This document shows positions 34,623-44,223 of a DNA stretch of 64,000 bases, piece by piece (the stretch's first letter is position 1; the number at the start of each line of letters is the position of its first letter). The notes under the pieces were generated by a model. That model was given only the letters and a program-made list of their open reading frames with translations. It searched no databases and was not told where the DNA came from. Source of the stretch: JANXXV01 sp038230275 (GTDB taxonomy: Bacteria; Acidobacteriota; Terriglobia; Bryobacterales; Bryobacteraceae); the NCBI GenBank assembly GCA_038230275.1, contig JBBRNO010000022.1, forward strand, positions 1-64,000, read 5' to 3'. A program made the translations under genes and the position numbers.

Positions 34623-37600
34623 TTAGAAAATGTACTTCGCCCCAAATTGAACAATGCGGCCCGGCCCTGCGTTGGTGATCTTTCCAATCTGTGCAGGTGC
34701 AGCCAGACTTGCATTCGGGTTATCGAATTTCGCCCGGTTGAAGAAGTTGAAGAATTCAAACCGGACTTGCATCTTGCCCAGCCGCTCGTTGATCGGAAAG
34801 TCCTTGTTCACCGTGAAGTCCACGTTCGCCGTCCCCGGTCCAATCAGCACATCACGTCCGAAGTTGCCGAACGTTCCAATCGGGTTCGCCACAAAAGCCG
34901 CCGGATTGAAGTATTTAAGAATCCGGTCCCCTTTACTGCGGCTGGTTGACAACCCAGGGGTTCCAACCAGATTCGGCCGGTCCTGTCCATAACCGGTACG
35001 CGAGTTATCCACACCTGACACAACGTTGAAGGGCAATCCGCCGGCAAGGATGACGATAGTTCCAAGATCCCAATGATCCAGCAGCCGCGAAGTGAACCCG
35101 TTGGAAATGCCCAGCGGCTTCGTCACGGAAGGCGTCGAATAAACAATGCTGGTCGCGTTCCGCTGCCGCTGATCGAACTGCGCCAGCCCGCGGCTGCCCT
35201 TCATATCTTCGGCATTTTGCGGCATATCGGTAGCAAGGCCATTCGATAAATAAACGGATGCCGCATCAATTGCTTTCGCCCACGTATAGGAGTTCAGCAG
35301 CGTCAAGCCGTTTGAGAAATTCTTACGCACCTCCGCCTGCAACGAGTGATAGTTGCTATTCGCAATGGAGTTGCCCACCGAAACAGCGCCATACCGAAAT
35401 GGTTCCGTGCCAACCGGAGGATTCGCCAAGTTCAACCGCCGCCGTGAGTTCGTGTTGGCGATGGTTGAAAGTGGATTCCCCGCGGCGTCGTTCCCGGCGG
35501 CATAGACCGCTGGATTCAGATGTTGGTAATACTCCAGGTGATGCGTTACGTTGCCAACCCACCCGGCCTGCACCGCAATCCTGCCTGGCAGCTGTTGCTG
35601 CACCGTGAAGTTGAACTGCTGCACCGTCGGGTTCACTGCATTGGGGTTGATCCCTTGAATCGTCAACGGCTGATAGGGTGAGAAGTTAAGGTTCTTCCCA
35701 GTCGGTACCGGGAACGCGCTCTGCAGGGCCACCGGAATCGGTGAGACAAAACTCGGCGTTACCGGAACATTGAAGTTAATGAAGAACGGCGCGCTATATC
35801 CCGACGGCGTAGTCGCGTCCCCGGTCTGCGTGGCATAGAACAGCCCGTAAGCCGCGCGGATGCTCGTTTTGCCATTCCCGAATACGTCCCAGGCGAAACC
35901 CACGCGCGGACTAAAATCATTCTTGTCCGTATGCAGAATGCCGTCGGCGATCCCAGGGTCCCCGGGATAAAGCAAGCCCACCGGTGCATTCACAAAAACC
36001 TGCGATTTCCTTCCAGGGATAAACGTCGAGGCCGGCGCAACAAATCCGCCATCCACCGTCTTCGTCGTTTTAAGCGCCTTGTACGGCGTGGACACTTGAT
36101 AGCGCAGTCCCAGATTCAAAACAAAATTGCGCGTCAACTTGAAGTCGTCCTGCACAAACGCGGCCATGTAGTTAGAACGGTAATCGCCGCCCAGTTGGTT
36201 TGAGACGAAGAAGTTCGCCTTCCCCAGCTGGAAATCGGCCAGCGCATCACCGGTGATCGCACCGCTTGCCTGAAACACACCGTGCGTATTGCCGCTCTGC
36301 AGGGCGAAAAGCTGAATATACTTGTATTCACCGCCGAATTTCACGTTGTGCCGCCCAACCACCCAGGTGGCAAGATCGGAGAATTGAAAATCGTTGGAGC
36401 TGGATAAAATGTTGTTGCCGCCCGAATTGAAAATGCGCGTCGCCGCCTGAATGTGCGGGACATCCATGTATGGCGGTTGGTTCGGGAAATTGGAACCAAG
36501 ATCGATCAGGTTAGGCCCGCGCCCCTGGTCGGACACATTCCAATCTACCTTTACGAATCCAAAGCGGAACTGATTCAGCAGCGTCGGGCGAATCGTGAAT
36601 GTGTGATTGGCAATCGCCGCACGGCTGTGAGCGCTGCTGCTCTTGGCCGGCGGTCCTGTAGTGTTCAACAACGGCGTACCGAACCGCCCGAAGTCCAGCA
36701 GTGAAGTGGAAAGGGTATTGTCGTCGAAGTAGGACGCAGTCAAGCGGCTGCGTTCGTTCTGAATGTAGTCGCCCTTGATCAGATACTGATTGTTGTTCAC
36801 CGGTTCGGCAGCCGCGCCAATATAGCGGCCGTCGGGGGAATTCGGCAGCGGCAGCAGCTTGATCAGCTTAGTGGCCACGGGATCGAACAGCGAAAGCGGA
36901 ATGATGTTTCCCGGAAACGGGATGCCGGTAGTCGGGTTCTTGATGGCCGCCACCGTCTTCGAATAGTCTCCCGCCCGTTCCAATGCGGTCGGTGGAAAGT
37001 AGCTACTCACCGCGCGGCCTGCCCGCACTTTCAGCCATTGGCCAGTGCCGAAAAGAAAGATCTTGTTCTTCAACACCGGCCCGCCGCCGCTGAAGCCGTA
37101 TTGATTCTGGTTCAGTGGAGTCACCTTAGGCTGAAAGAAACTCCGCGCCGCAAACGCGCTGTTGCGATTGAACTCGAACGCCGATCCGTGGAAATCGTTC
37201 GTGCCCGATTTCGTCACCACATTCATCACGCCTCCGGGATTCTTGCCGAACTCCGCGCTGTAGTTGTTCGTGATGAACCGGAACTCGGCCACCGCGTCGG
37301 GATTCGGATAGTTAAGCCCGGTGTTCATCCGCAAGCCGGCGTACTCGCCGCCGTCCAGGTTGTATTGAGTCATCTTCAAGCGGTTGCCGTTCACGCTCAT
37401 GCGCGTGGCGTCGCGCTCATCGTTGCCCACCAGTTGCGTATGCACCTTTTCTCCGCTCACTCCGGCCACCAGCGTCGCCAGTTGCAGCGGATTGCGTCCG
37501 TTAAGCGGCAATTCTACAATCGACCGCGCCTCAATCAATTGCCCAACCTCTGTCGTCTGCGTATTCACCAGCGGCGCTCCCGCTGTCACTTCCACCCGCT

Positions 37601-37928
37601 CGCTCACCGCGCCAACCTGCAAGGAAACGTTCAGTCCGGCAACTTGCTGATTGGCCAATGTGATGTTGGAAAACTCAGCTACTTTGAATCCGGAGGCTTC
37701 CACCACCAATCTGTATTCGCCAATCGGCAGCAGCGTCAGGGTATAGCTTCCGTCGGCCCCGGAAGTTGCCTTCGCCGTCAATCCAGTCTGCACATTGTGC
37801 GCTTCCACGCGGGCGCCCGCAATCGAGGCGTTGCTTGCATCCGTAACCGTGCCTCGTATGCCCGCGGTGGTTTGCGCCTGAACCGTAACCGCGCAAAGCG
37901 CGAGCAGAACTGCGATGGAGAGTCGCAT
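34623..37928 (-). CDS. TonB-dependent receptor with carboxypeptidase-regulatory domain 1
   Basis: The protein is 1101 aa. Signal peptide 1-18, then a carboxypeptidase-regulatory (CarboxypepD_reg) beta-sandwich (GIRGTVTDASNASIAGARVE), the TonB plug and a long barrel ending FGAKYIF with terminal aromatic, as expected for outer-membrane insertion. PLNGRNPLQ is the plug signature of Oar-like receptors. It should import the substrate of the neighbouring catabolic genes. AAGGAGG lies 9 bp before the ATG. A consensus promoter and the palindromic operator precede it. Confidence 0.93.
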   Translation of the reverse strand: MRLSIAVLLALCAVTVQAQTTAGIRGTVTDASNASIAGARVEAHNVQTGLTAKATSGADGSYTLTLLPIGEYRLVVEASGFKVAEFSNITLANQQVAGLNVSLQVGAVSERVEVTAGAPLVNTQTTEVGQLIEARSIVELPLNGRNPLQLATLVAGVSGEKVHTQLVGNDERDATRMSVNGNRLKMTQYNLDGGEYAGLRMNTGLNYPNPDAVAEFRFITNNYSAEFGKNPGGVMNVVTKSGTNDFHGSAFEFNRNSAFAARSFFQPKVTPLNQNQYGFSGGGPVLKNKIFLFGTGQWLKVRAGRAVSSYFPPTALERAGDYSKTVAAIKNPTTGIPFPGNIIPLSLFDPVATKLIKLLPLPNSPDGRYIGAAAEPVNNNQYLIKGDYIQNERSRLTASYFDDNTLSTSLLDFGRFGTPLLNTTGPPAKSSSAHSRAAIANHTFTIRPTLLNQFRFGFVKVDWNVSDQGRGPNLIDLGSNFPNQPPYMDVPHIQAATRIFNSGGNNILSSSNDFQFSDLATWVVGRHNVKFGGEYKYIQLFALQSGNTHGVFQASGAITGDALADFQLGKANFFVSNQLGGDYRSNYMAAFVQDDFKLTRNFVLNLGLRYQVSTPYKALKTTKTVDGGFVAPASTFIPGRKSQVFVNAPVGLLYPGDPGIADGILHTDKNDFSPRVGFAWDVFGNGKTSIRAAYGLFYATQTGDATTPSGYSAPFFINFNVPVTPSFVSPIPVALQSAFPVPTGKNLNFSPYQPLTIQGINPNAVNPTVQQFNFTVQQQLPGRIAVQAGWVGNVTHHLEYYQHLNPAVYAAGNDAAGNPLSTIANTNSRRRLNLANPPVGTEPFRYGAVSVGNSIANSNYHSLQAEVRKNFSNGLTLLNSYTWAKAIDAASVYLSNGLATDMPQNAEDMKGSRGLAQFDQRQRNATSIVYSTPSVTKPLGISNGFTSRLLDHWDLGTIVILAGGLPFNVVSGVDNSRTGYGQDRPNLVGTPGLSTSRSKGDRILKYFNPAAFVANPIGTFGNFGRDVLIGPGTANVDFTVNKDFPINERLGKMQVRFEFFNFFNRAKFDNPNASLAAPAQIGKITNAGPGRIVQFGAKYIF

Positions 37929-37950
37929 CGGTGATTCCTCCTTATGTCGT

Positions 37951-37997
37951 CTGTCGACAGTAGACTCGTTTATACACTAACCGCAACCGCAGGTCAA
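37951..37997 (-). promoter_or_regulatory. Promoter and operator 1 (CTGTCGACAG) of the TonB/sialidase/MBL operon
   Basis: On the minus strand a -35 TTGACC (37992-37997), a 17-bp spacer and a -10 TATAAA (37969-37974) form a near-consensus sigma-70 promoter. The perfect palindrome CTGTCGACAG (37951-37960) begins 8 bases after the -10, so it covers the start site: a classical repressor position. It is one of four copies in the cluster. Confidence 0.85.
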
Positions 37998-38016
37998 CCG
38001 TAACACGCGAATGAAT

Positions 38017-38955
38017 TTATAACCCTAAGCTCGAATAAAATGACTTAAGTTCCGCGGTCTGGGCGGCAGTGAAGGCGCGGTCCGGGGGCCTCACAAATCG
38101 GCGGGCTGTTCCAAAGTTTTCCATCGTCGCCCGCCAGAAGGGATGAGAAAACTTGGCGAAGAACGGAACGTCATACCGCTTCACAACGTCCACCGCACCG
38201 GCCGTGTCGCCGCGCTCGCAGGCCTTCCAGAATAGCTTTGGAACGCTTGGCTCAAACGTGGAGAATGTACTGTAGTACGCCTGCATCGCGTAAGGTTGAT
38301 ACATCAGATAGCGGGACTTCTGTCCACCAGAAAAAATGTTCAGCCGCTTCCCATACTGCGTGAATACCTCCACGCTATAGATCACCGGATATTCTTCTTT
38401 ATACGCAACAATCGATTCAAAGGCCAGAATCCGCTTCAGTAACGGCATTGGCACTTGGCCATGTAGCACAATCGCGCACTTGGTCGCAGTCGCAATCTGG
38501 CGGAAGTGGTCAAACAGCATGTCGTCGTCGCCATATGGCGGCAGAAACACTTGCACCGCATCCACGCCGGCGGATTCCGCAAACTTCGCGTAATCCACCG
38601 CCTGCCCGGTCCACCACGGTCCCGTCGCGCCAATCACCAACCCGCGGCCATTCACTGCTTTCACCAGGGTGGTGGTTAAGCTCTTGATCTCGGCATACGT
38701 CAACCGGTCGTACTGGCTATTTCCCGCGGTAAGCCCAAACACATGGCTGCCCGCCTTCAATCCACACTCGACAATTCGCTTGATCCCGGAATGATCGATC
38801 GCGAAATCCTCTGTGTACACTGTCGGCACCGAACAAATCGGTCCAGTCAGCTTTTCTTTGAATTGCGCCGGGGAGACCGCTGCCTGCGATGGTCTTGCTG
38901 CCACAAGCGCCGGAAGCCAGGCGCAGGATCGCAAAAGAGTGCGTCGAGTTGTCAT
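38017..38955 (-). CDS. Tat-exported DapA/NAL-superfamily protein lacking the catalytic Tyr
   Basis: Start ATG 38955 (312 aa) with AAGGAG 5 bp upstream; the long frame to 39318 is not used. Tat signal (MTTRRTLLRSCAWLP) then a TIM barrel of the dihydrodipicolinate synthase/N-acetylneuraminate lyase type. The Schiff-base Lys is probably in IVAYKEEYP. The usual YxxP Tyr is replaced: VLHGQVP has His. The GTTGE phosphate-type loop is GLTAGNSQYD. An exported barrel with altered chemistry is likely; it is not a typical lyase. Last gene of operon 44179-38017. Confidence 0.8.
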   Translation of the reverse strand: MTTRRTLLRSCAWLPALVAARPSQAAVSPAQFKEKLTGPICSVPTVYTEDFAIDHSGIKRIVECGLKAGSHVFGLTAGNSQYDRLTYAEIKSLTTTLVKAVNGRGLVIGATGPWWTGQAVDYAKFAESAGVDAVQVFLPPYGDDDMLFDHFRQIATATKCAIVLHGQVPMPLLKRILAFESIVAYKEEYPVIYSVEVFTQYGKRLNIFSGGQKSRYLMYQPYAMQAYYSTFSTFEPSVPKLFWKACERGDTAGAVDVVKRYDVPFFAKFSHPFWRATMENFGTARRFVRPPDRAFTAAQTAELKSFYSSLGL

Positions 38956-38963
38956 AGTGCTCC

Positions 38964-40460
38964 TTAAACCGTGTCCATCGCCGGAATGTCTCCAACCACC
39001 AGCCCCCGAAGTTGCTCCGGAGCCGGCGCTCCAGTGAACAGGCTGGCTGCAAGTCCAACTGCGAAAGTGGTCAGCGTTCCAATTAGCCCCAGATAGAAAA
39101 AACTCCAGTTCGTTTGCGTAATCACCAGCAGCACCGCAACCATTCCCGCAATCCCGCCGATCATGGATCCGGTGGAGGTGGCGCGCCGCGTCATCGTACC
39201 CAACAGAAAGATTCCCAACATCGGACCCGACAGCACACTGCTCACCCGTGTATAGGCCACCGCCAGATCCCCCGCCAAATGTGCGAAAAGCGCCAGAATC
39301 GTAACCAGCCCGCCCCACACCATCGTGCCTACTCTCCCCGCACGCGCATAATGCTCCGGCGTTTCATGCTTTCTGTAGACGCGTTGATAAAAATCCACGG
39401 TGGTCGCCGTAGTCAAGGAATTGATGCCGGCCGACATCACCGCCATGGATGCCGCGAAGATCGCCGCAATCACCAGTCCCGCCACGCCGCTAGGCAGTTC
39501 CTGCACGGCAAAAAGCGGCACAATCGCGTTGTTCGTAGTAAGCCCGGCTACCCGCTCCGGATGCGCCCGGTAGAATGCAAACAACGCGATCCCCACCGAG
39601 TAAAGCATCAACGTGACAGGCACAATTACCAAGCTTTGCAGGATCACCGATCGCCGGCAGTCCTTCTCTGATTTCGTCGTGAACAGTCGCTGCAGAATGG
39701 CCTGATCGGTAGTCAAAGGCGCCAGCGACAGAATCGCGCCGCCGGCAATGCAAGACCAGATGGTGGTCAGCTGCGTCGGATCAAGCGATGTATTCATGAA
39801 ATGCAATTTGCCGTTCTCGCTGGCAATGCGCCACACCTCCGTAACACCACCGGGCGTGCGGAAGATCGCCGTCATCAGAATCACAATGATTCCCGACGTC
39901 ACCGTGCAGAACTGAATCACATCCGTCCAGATAACTGCTTTGATGCCTCCCAGCGTCGTGTAAAAAGTGGTGAACATTCCCATCGCCAGCACACACTTCC
40001 ACACGGGCAACCCGGTCACCAGGTTGATCACTAATGCCGGCCCATAAAGGGCAACCGCCACATGCCAGCTGCGCAACAGCTGAAACAGTCCACTCGAAAA
40101 CAGCCGCACCCCCAAGCTAAATCGCCGCTCCAGATACTCATAGGCAGTGTAGAGATTCAAACTGGAATAGAACGGTACAAACACCAGAACCACCAGCGGG
40201 GCCACTAACGGATAGCCCACCGCCACCCACATCAGTTCCAGATTGTTCTTGTACGCCCATGCCGGTGCCCCCATCACGGAGATCGCGCTCAAATCAGCCG
40301 CGATAATGGAGATCCCGGCCGGTAGCCACGACATGGAGCGATTGCCCAGAAAGTATTCCCGGGCCGTGCTGTTACGACGATAGAAAGAACTCCCAAATGC
40401 GGCGATAGCCAACAGATAGAGCACCACAGCCGTGTAATCCAGCACGGAAAACGTCTTCAT
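38964..40460 (-). CDS. Sodium:solute symporter (SSS family)
   Basis: The protein is 498 aa with 13 or so TM helices. Start ATG 40460 overlaps the SDR stop by 4 bp. Family hallmarks: REYFLGNRSMSWLPAGIS at TM2, TTDQAILQRLFT in the central region and a C-terminal TM set. SSS proteins carry sugars, amino acids or sialic acid with Na+; the SiaT sialic-acid transporters belong here. Its place in a set with NanM-, NanA- and sialidase-like genes makes uptake of the same substrate across the inner membrane likely. Confidence 0.92.
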   Translation of the reverse strand: MKTFSVLDYTAVVLYLLAIAAFGSSFYRRNSTAREYFLGNRSMSWLPAGISIIAADLSAISVMGAPAWAYKNNLELMWVAVGYPLVAPLVVLVFVPFYSSLNLYTAYEYLERRFSLGVRLFSSGLFQLLRSWHVAVALYGPALVINLVTGLPVWKCVLAMGMFTTFYTTLGGIKAVIWTDVIQFCTVTSGIIVILMTAIFRTPGGVTEVWRIASENGKLHFMNTSLDPTQLTTIWSCIAGGAILSLAPLTTDQAILQRLFTTKSEKDCRRSVILQSLVIVPVTLMLYSVGIALFAFYRAHPERVAGLTTNNAIVPLFAVQELPSGVAGLVIAAIFAASMAVMSAGINSLTTATTVDFYQRVYRKHETPEHYARAGRVGTMVWGGLVTILALFAHLAGDLAVAYTRVSSVLSGPMLGIFLLGTMTRRATSTGSMIGGIAGMVAVLLVITQTNWSFFYLGLIGTLTTFAVGLAASLFTGAPAPEQLRGLVVGDIPAMDTV

Positions 40461-41236
40461 ATCGCAGTCCAACCGCCATCTACCGCCACGTTCTGGCCCG
40501 TAACATAGGCCGAGGCATCGGACGCCAGAAACACCGCGGTGCCCTGTAAATCCGCTCCGTTCGCAAGTCGTCCCATCGGCACTTTCTTCCCGTAGTTCTC
40601 AATGAATCGCTCCGGCTGGCCCGCCAATACGCCACCAGGCGACAGCGTATTCACCCGGATTCCGTGCGGCGCAAAGTAGCTTGCCAAATACCGTGTCAGG
40701 TTGATCATGCCGCCTTTTGCATAGGCGTAGGAGACCGAATTGTGGATCGGCGTACCTTCGTAAATCGAAAAATCCGGCCCCACCATCCCATAGATCGATG
40801 CAACATTCACGATGCTTCCGCGCTTGCGTTCCATCATCGCCTCGCCGAATAGGCGGCACGAAAGAAACAGTCCCGTGGAGTTCAGCGCCATCACGGATTC
40901 CCATTCCGCAACGGTAGTATCCATCAACTCGCCGCCAGATCGAGCCACCGCGTTGTTGAACAAAATATCAACGCGCCCATACTGGCCCAATAACCGTCCG
41001 CGCAACGCCCTGATGTCAGTCTCCGATGTGAAGTCGCACTGCTCCGGAAACACGTCCAGACCCTCGGCCCGCATCTCCGCCGCCACCGCTTCGCACGAAG
41101 CTAATCCGCGCGAAGCCACCACCACCGTTGCCCCAGCCTCCGCCAAGCCGCGCACCAGAAACTTGCCAACGATTCCGGCCCCGCCGCTCACAAGCGCAAC
41201 TTTATCCCGCAATTGGAAAAGCTCCAGCGTCTTCAC
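40457..41236 (-). CDS. Short-chain dehydrogenase/reductase 1
   Basis: The protein is 259 aa. NAD(P) motif is SGGAGIVGK rather than TGxxxGIG, the Asn motif is FNNAVA, and catalytic YxxxK is Y-AYA-K. It oxidises or reduces a secondary alcohol or keto group in the cytoplasm. 4-bp overlaps with the Kelch stop upstream and the symporter start downstream indicate tight coupling. Confidence 0.9.
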   Translation of the reverse strand: MKTLELFQLRDKVALVSGGAGIVGKFLVRGLAEAGATVVVASRGLASCEAVAAEMRAEGLDVFPEQCDFTSETDIRALRGRLLGQYGRVDILFNNAVARSGGELMDTTVAEWESVMALNSTGLFLSCRLFGEAMMERKRGSIVNVASIYGMVGPDFSIYEGTPIHNSVSYAYAKGGMINLTRYLASYFAPHGIRVNTLSPGGVLAGQPERFIENYGKKVPMGRLANGADLQGTAVFLASDASAYVTGQNVAVDGGWTAI

Positions 41237-42159
41237 GGCATCCCTTCAAAAGTCCAACTGCTTCGAATCTTGTTGCCCGATTCACCACCCGCAGTCAACA
41301 CTCGCTTTCCAATCCGCACAAATCGGGCGTCAGCAAGAGGGTGCGGCAGTACACCTGCCGGGCGCACCTCGTTACTCGTCAGATCAAACGAATAGATGTC
41401 CGCCGAAAACGAATCGGTATACCCGCCAAGTAGCAAGATTTGCCCGTCCACCGCGATGGCCGCCCACGCTCTCCGCGCCACCGGCAGTTTGGGAAGTTCA
41501 GTCCACAAGTTCCGTTCGATGTCAAAGCTCCAGGCATCCTGCAAATTCGTAAGCGGTCCGCCCGCCTTGTCCTGATGAATTCCTCCAAAAACATAAAGCC
41601 TATTTTTTGTCACGGCGACTGCGGCAGACACTCGAACCACTCCCGGAAAATCGGCCCGCTTCGTCCATCCCGCGCCGGGTGACCACATCCACAGCGCACG
41701 GTTGGCCGACGATAAGTCGCCCATCACAGTCAGTCCGCCCAGCAGCAGAATCCCTTTGTCCGTAGTCGCGGCCACCGGGTACATCAATGGCGCCGGAAGC
41801 TTTGCCCCGGCAACGGCGCTCCATCCATCACCGTCAAACCGCAGCGCATCGCTCGAAAGTGCGCCACCCGCCACTCCTCCAAACACGTAAACTCCGCCGC
41901 CAAACGTGGCTGAGGCCGCGTCGCTCCGCGGTTCGGGCATCGGCGCGCCCGTTGACCACGTGTCGGTCTCCGCATCAAACAGATCGGTGCGGTCGCTCCA
42001 ATACTTCTTATCTCCATCCCAATAGCTTCCGCCGGCAACAACCATCCGTTTCCCAATCACGCCCGCCCCGCAGCCCGAACGCGCTTGCGGCAATGGCGCC
42101 CGCTGTTCCCATTTCATCGCGGCCAACAAAAGCGGAGTAAGCAGCATCAGTTTCATCAC
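41233..42159 (-). CDS. Exported Kelch-repeat protein (NanM-like)
   Basis: The protein is 308 aa with a short signal peptide (MMKLMLLTPLLLAA). Five to six Kelch repeats are seen (GGSYWDGDKKYWSDR, GGVYVFGGV, RRAWAAIAVDGQILLLGG). NanM, the N-acetylneuraminate mutarotase, is a secreted Kelch propeller of this size; catalytic residues cannot be confirmed by eye. Both ends overlap neighbours by 4 bp. The context with sialidase-like and lyase-like genes supports a sugar-acid mutarotase. Confidence 0.75.
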   Translation of the reverse strand: MMKLMLLTPLLLAAMKWEQRAPLPQARSGCGAGVIGKRMVVAGGSYWDGDKKYWSDRTDLFDAETDTWSTGAPMPEPRSDAASATFGGGVYVFGGVAGGALSSDALRFDGDGWSAVAGAKLPAPLMYPVAATTDKGILLLGGLTVMGDLSSANRALWMWSPGAGWTKRADFPGVVRVSAAVAVTKNRLYVFGGIHQDKAGGPLTNLQDAWSFDIERNLWTELPKLPVARRAWAAIAVDGQILLLGGYTDSFSADIYSFDLTSNEVRPAGVLPHPLADARFVRIGKRVLTAGGESGNKIRSSWTFEGMP

Positions 42160-43094
42160 ATCGGCCTCGTAATCAGAAACAGCGGCTCATCCGGATGAAC
42201 CAGTGGACATTCGTGGATCAACACCACCACGCCTTGGCAGGGTGCATGGAACGTTTCAATCTCTATTCCGGATACATCCACCAGCACTCCCAACACCTGA
42301 CCTTTTTTAACAGCCTCCAGCAATACCACACGAGGAATCAGAAAGCCGCGCACCTCGCTCGCGACGCTGCCATCCACATTGCCATCGCCATAAAGCCGAA
42401 TCGCATGTTCGGGAACATCGGGCTCGCCACGAACAATGCCCAGGTGCTTCAGCAAATTCAACACGCCGCGCCGATAGCAATTCAAATCGCCGGCGTCGAT
42501 TCTGCCTGCTCCGCGCGCCTCTGCATAAAGGCAGGGAATCCCCCGGTCGTTCGCCGCTGACAGTGTGCGCCCCGGCGGAACATTTGGATGGCGCCAGATC
42601 ACCGGAGCCCCGAAAATCTCCGCAGCCGCAGCCGCTGGCGCATCCGTTTCCAGATAACCAATCAAAGTGGGCATCGCGCACTTCACACCGCCGCTGTGCA
42701 AGTCCACGTAGAAATTCGCCAGTGGCAAAATGTGCTGGTCGAAGTGAAACGCAATCATCTCCGTCGGTGTCCCCGAAGCCGAGCCAGGGAAAACGCGAGC
42801 CAGATTCGCGCCGTCCAGCGGACTCGTACGCGAAAGATTCCAGAACGCGGGCGGATTCATCACCGGTACCGCCAGGAAGTTCCCGCTCATCGCCGGCGCA
42901 TCCAAAGATTCAAATACGTCGAAGATCGTCCGCACACCCTCGTATTCGTCGCCATGCACGCCGGCGCTCACCAACAGCGTCGGCCCCGGCGCGCCGCCGC
43001 GCACCGCCAACACCGGAAGAGTGATCTCCGAAGATACTTCCAACAACGACCTTTGCTTCGATCCAACCGGAACACTGGTCAAGTCGAAATTCAT
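42156..43094 (-). CDS. Succinylglutamate desuccinylase/aspartoacylase-family deacylase
   Basis: From ATG 43094 (312 aa, 4-bp overlap with the sialidase stop) the M14-like zinc site shows as GVHGDEYEG (HxxE) and DLHSGG (third His). The family splits amide-linked acyl groups from amino acids or diamines (AstE, AspA, DoeB). It is cytoplasmic, without signal. In the cluster it may remove an N-acyl group from the imported substrate. Confidence 0.85.
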   Translation of the reverse strand: MNFDLTSVPVGSKQRSLLEVSSEITLPVLAVRGGAPGPTLLVSAGVHGDEYEGVRTIFDVFESLDAPAMSGNFLAVPVMNPPAFWNLSRTSPLDGANLARVFPGSASGTPTEMIAFHFDQHILPLANFYVDLHSGGVKCAMPTLIGYLETDAPAAAAAEIFGAPVIWRHPNVPPGRTLSAANDRGIPCLYAEARGAGRIDAGDLNCYRRGVLNLLKHLGIVRGEPDVPEHAIRLYGDGNVDGSVASEVRGFLIPRVVLLEAVKKGQVLGVLVDVSGIEIETFHAPCQGVVVLIHECPLVHPDEPLFLITRPM

Positions 43095-44179
43095 TTGCCC
43101 AGCACCCATTCCCGTGTGAATCGTGCCCAGCGAATATCTCGCCCGCCTTCCTTCAACTGCTGTTGCCACACCGCCACAAACGTTCCGTCGCTCGCCTGCG
43201 TAATGCCGGGGTACGATACTTGCAACCCTTCCGTCTTCGCCAGTATCCGCGGTGTGCTCCAGGTCTTCCCGCCATCAGCCGAAATTGCGGTGCTCAACGG
43301 ATAGCGAGCTAATGGAGAACTATTCCACACCACAATGATTTCCTTCGTGTTCTGATCCAGCCGCCAAAGCGCCGACGGAGTATTGTTTCCCGGCAGCGAA
43401 CTCCGCATCGGAGCCGACCACGTAATCCCCCCATCGCTGCTGCGGCTCTCGTAATGAAACGAATCGCCGGACCGCAAAATCATCAGAACCTCGCCGCTAT
43501 CCAACTCCACCAACGACGGCTCGCACAGTCCGTTGGTGCTATTCGGGCTGATCTTGTCCACAAACGTATGCACCGCTCCGCGCAGCGTCCAATGCTCTCC
43601 GTCTTTCGAAAGCATCACGCCGGTGGTAAGGTCCATCTCGCCCTCTGTACGGGCAGCCATGCCGATCTCCGGCCACTTGTCCCAAGCCACGCCGAACATA
43701 TACGTGCCATCGCGCAACTTGATCCCATTGTGTTGTTTTCCGGCAACATACTGCCGCGGAATCGGAATATCGGCAGGCTTTGACCACGTCTTGCCGTCAT
43801 CGTCACTGCGCACCATAGCAATCCAACTCTTGCTGATCTTGTTAGGAACAATCACTTGGGTGGAGAAGACAAACACCTTCTTCCCGTCCACCAGAATGTT
43901 AGGATCTCCGCTGGTCCGCACCGCATCTTCAATCAGCACTTTTGGTTCAGACCAGGCACGACCCGAATCGGACGAGAAGGAGCCATAGATCGCGCCCCGT
44001 GGCTGATCTTTTGGGGAAACCCACCACACCGTCAACAATTGTCCATTCGACAATCGGGCAATCTGTGGAATTGTATTCATGTGGAACGCAGCCCCATCGG
44101 ATCGCTTGACGGCGCCGGTTTCAAAGTCAGCCGCGGAAGCAGCCATCGACAGCAGGGAGAAAAGCACGAAATATCTCAT
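43091..44179 (-). CDS. Exported BNR exo-sialidase-like protein 2
   Basis: The protein is 362 aa with signal peptide 1-16 (MRYFVLFSLLSMAASA). Asp-boxes SSDSGRAW, SDDDGKTW, SSDGGITW and SADGGKTW define a BNR propeller; RSDGAAFHMNTIPQIARLSNG near the N-terminus is the usual Arg-bearing strand. It is the first gene of the 6-gene operon down to 38017, directly behind operator 2. Same family as the 33477 protein but not a recent duplicate. Confidence 0.87.
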   Translation of the reverse strand: MRYFVLFSLLSMAASAADFETGAVKRSDGAAFHMNTIPQIARLSNGQLLTVWWVSPKDQPRGAIYGSFSSDSGRAWSEPKVLIEDAVRTSGDPNILVDGKKVFVFSTQVIVPNKISKSWIAMVRSDDDGKTWSKPADIPIPRQYVAGKQHNGIKLRDGTYMFGVAWDKWPEIGMAARTEGEMDLTTGVMLSKDGEHWTLRGAVHTFVDKISPNSTNGLCEPSLVELDSGEVLMILRSGDSFHYESRSSDGGITWSAPMRSSLPGNNTPSALWRLDQNTKEIIVVWNSSPLARYPLSTAISADGGKTWSTPRILAKTEGLQVSYPGITQASDGTFVAVWQQQLKEGGRDIRWARFTREWVLGK

Positions 44180-44192
44180 TGGCGTGTGTAGC

Positions 44193-44221
44193 CAGTTTAG
44201 TACACTGTCGACAGAGTGTAA
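44193..44221 (-). promoter_or_regulatory. Promoter and operator 2 (CTGTCGACAG) of the sialidase-2 operon
   Basis: In the 44-bp gap before the sialidase-2 gene the minus strand reads TTTACA, 17 bp, TAAACT, a plausible sigma-70 pair, with the palindrome CTGTCGACAG (44206-44215) inside the spacer. Repressor binding would occlude polymerase. The upstream SDR gene ends only 9 bp before this site, so this is an internal start between two units on the same strand. Confidence 0.75.
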
Positions 44222-44223
44222 AC

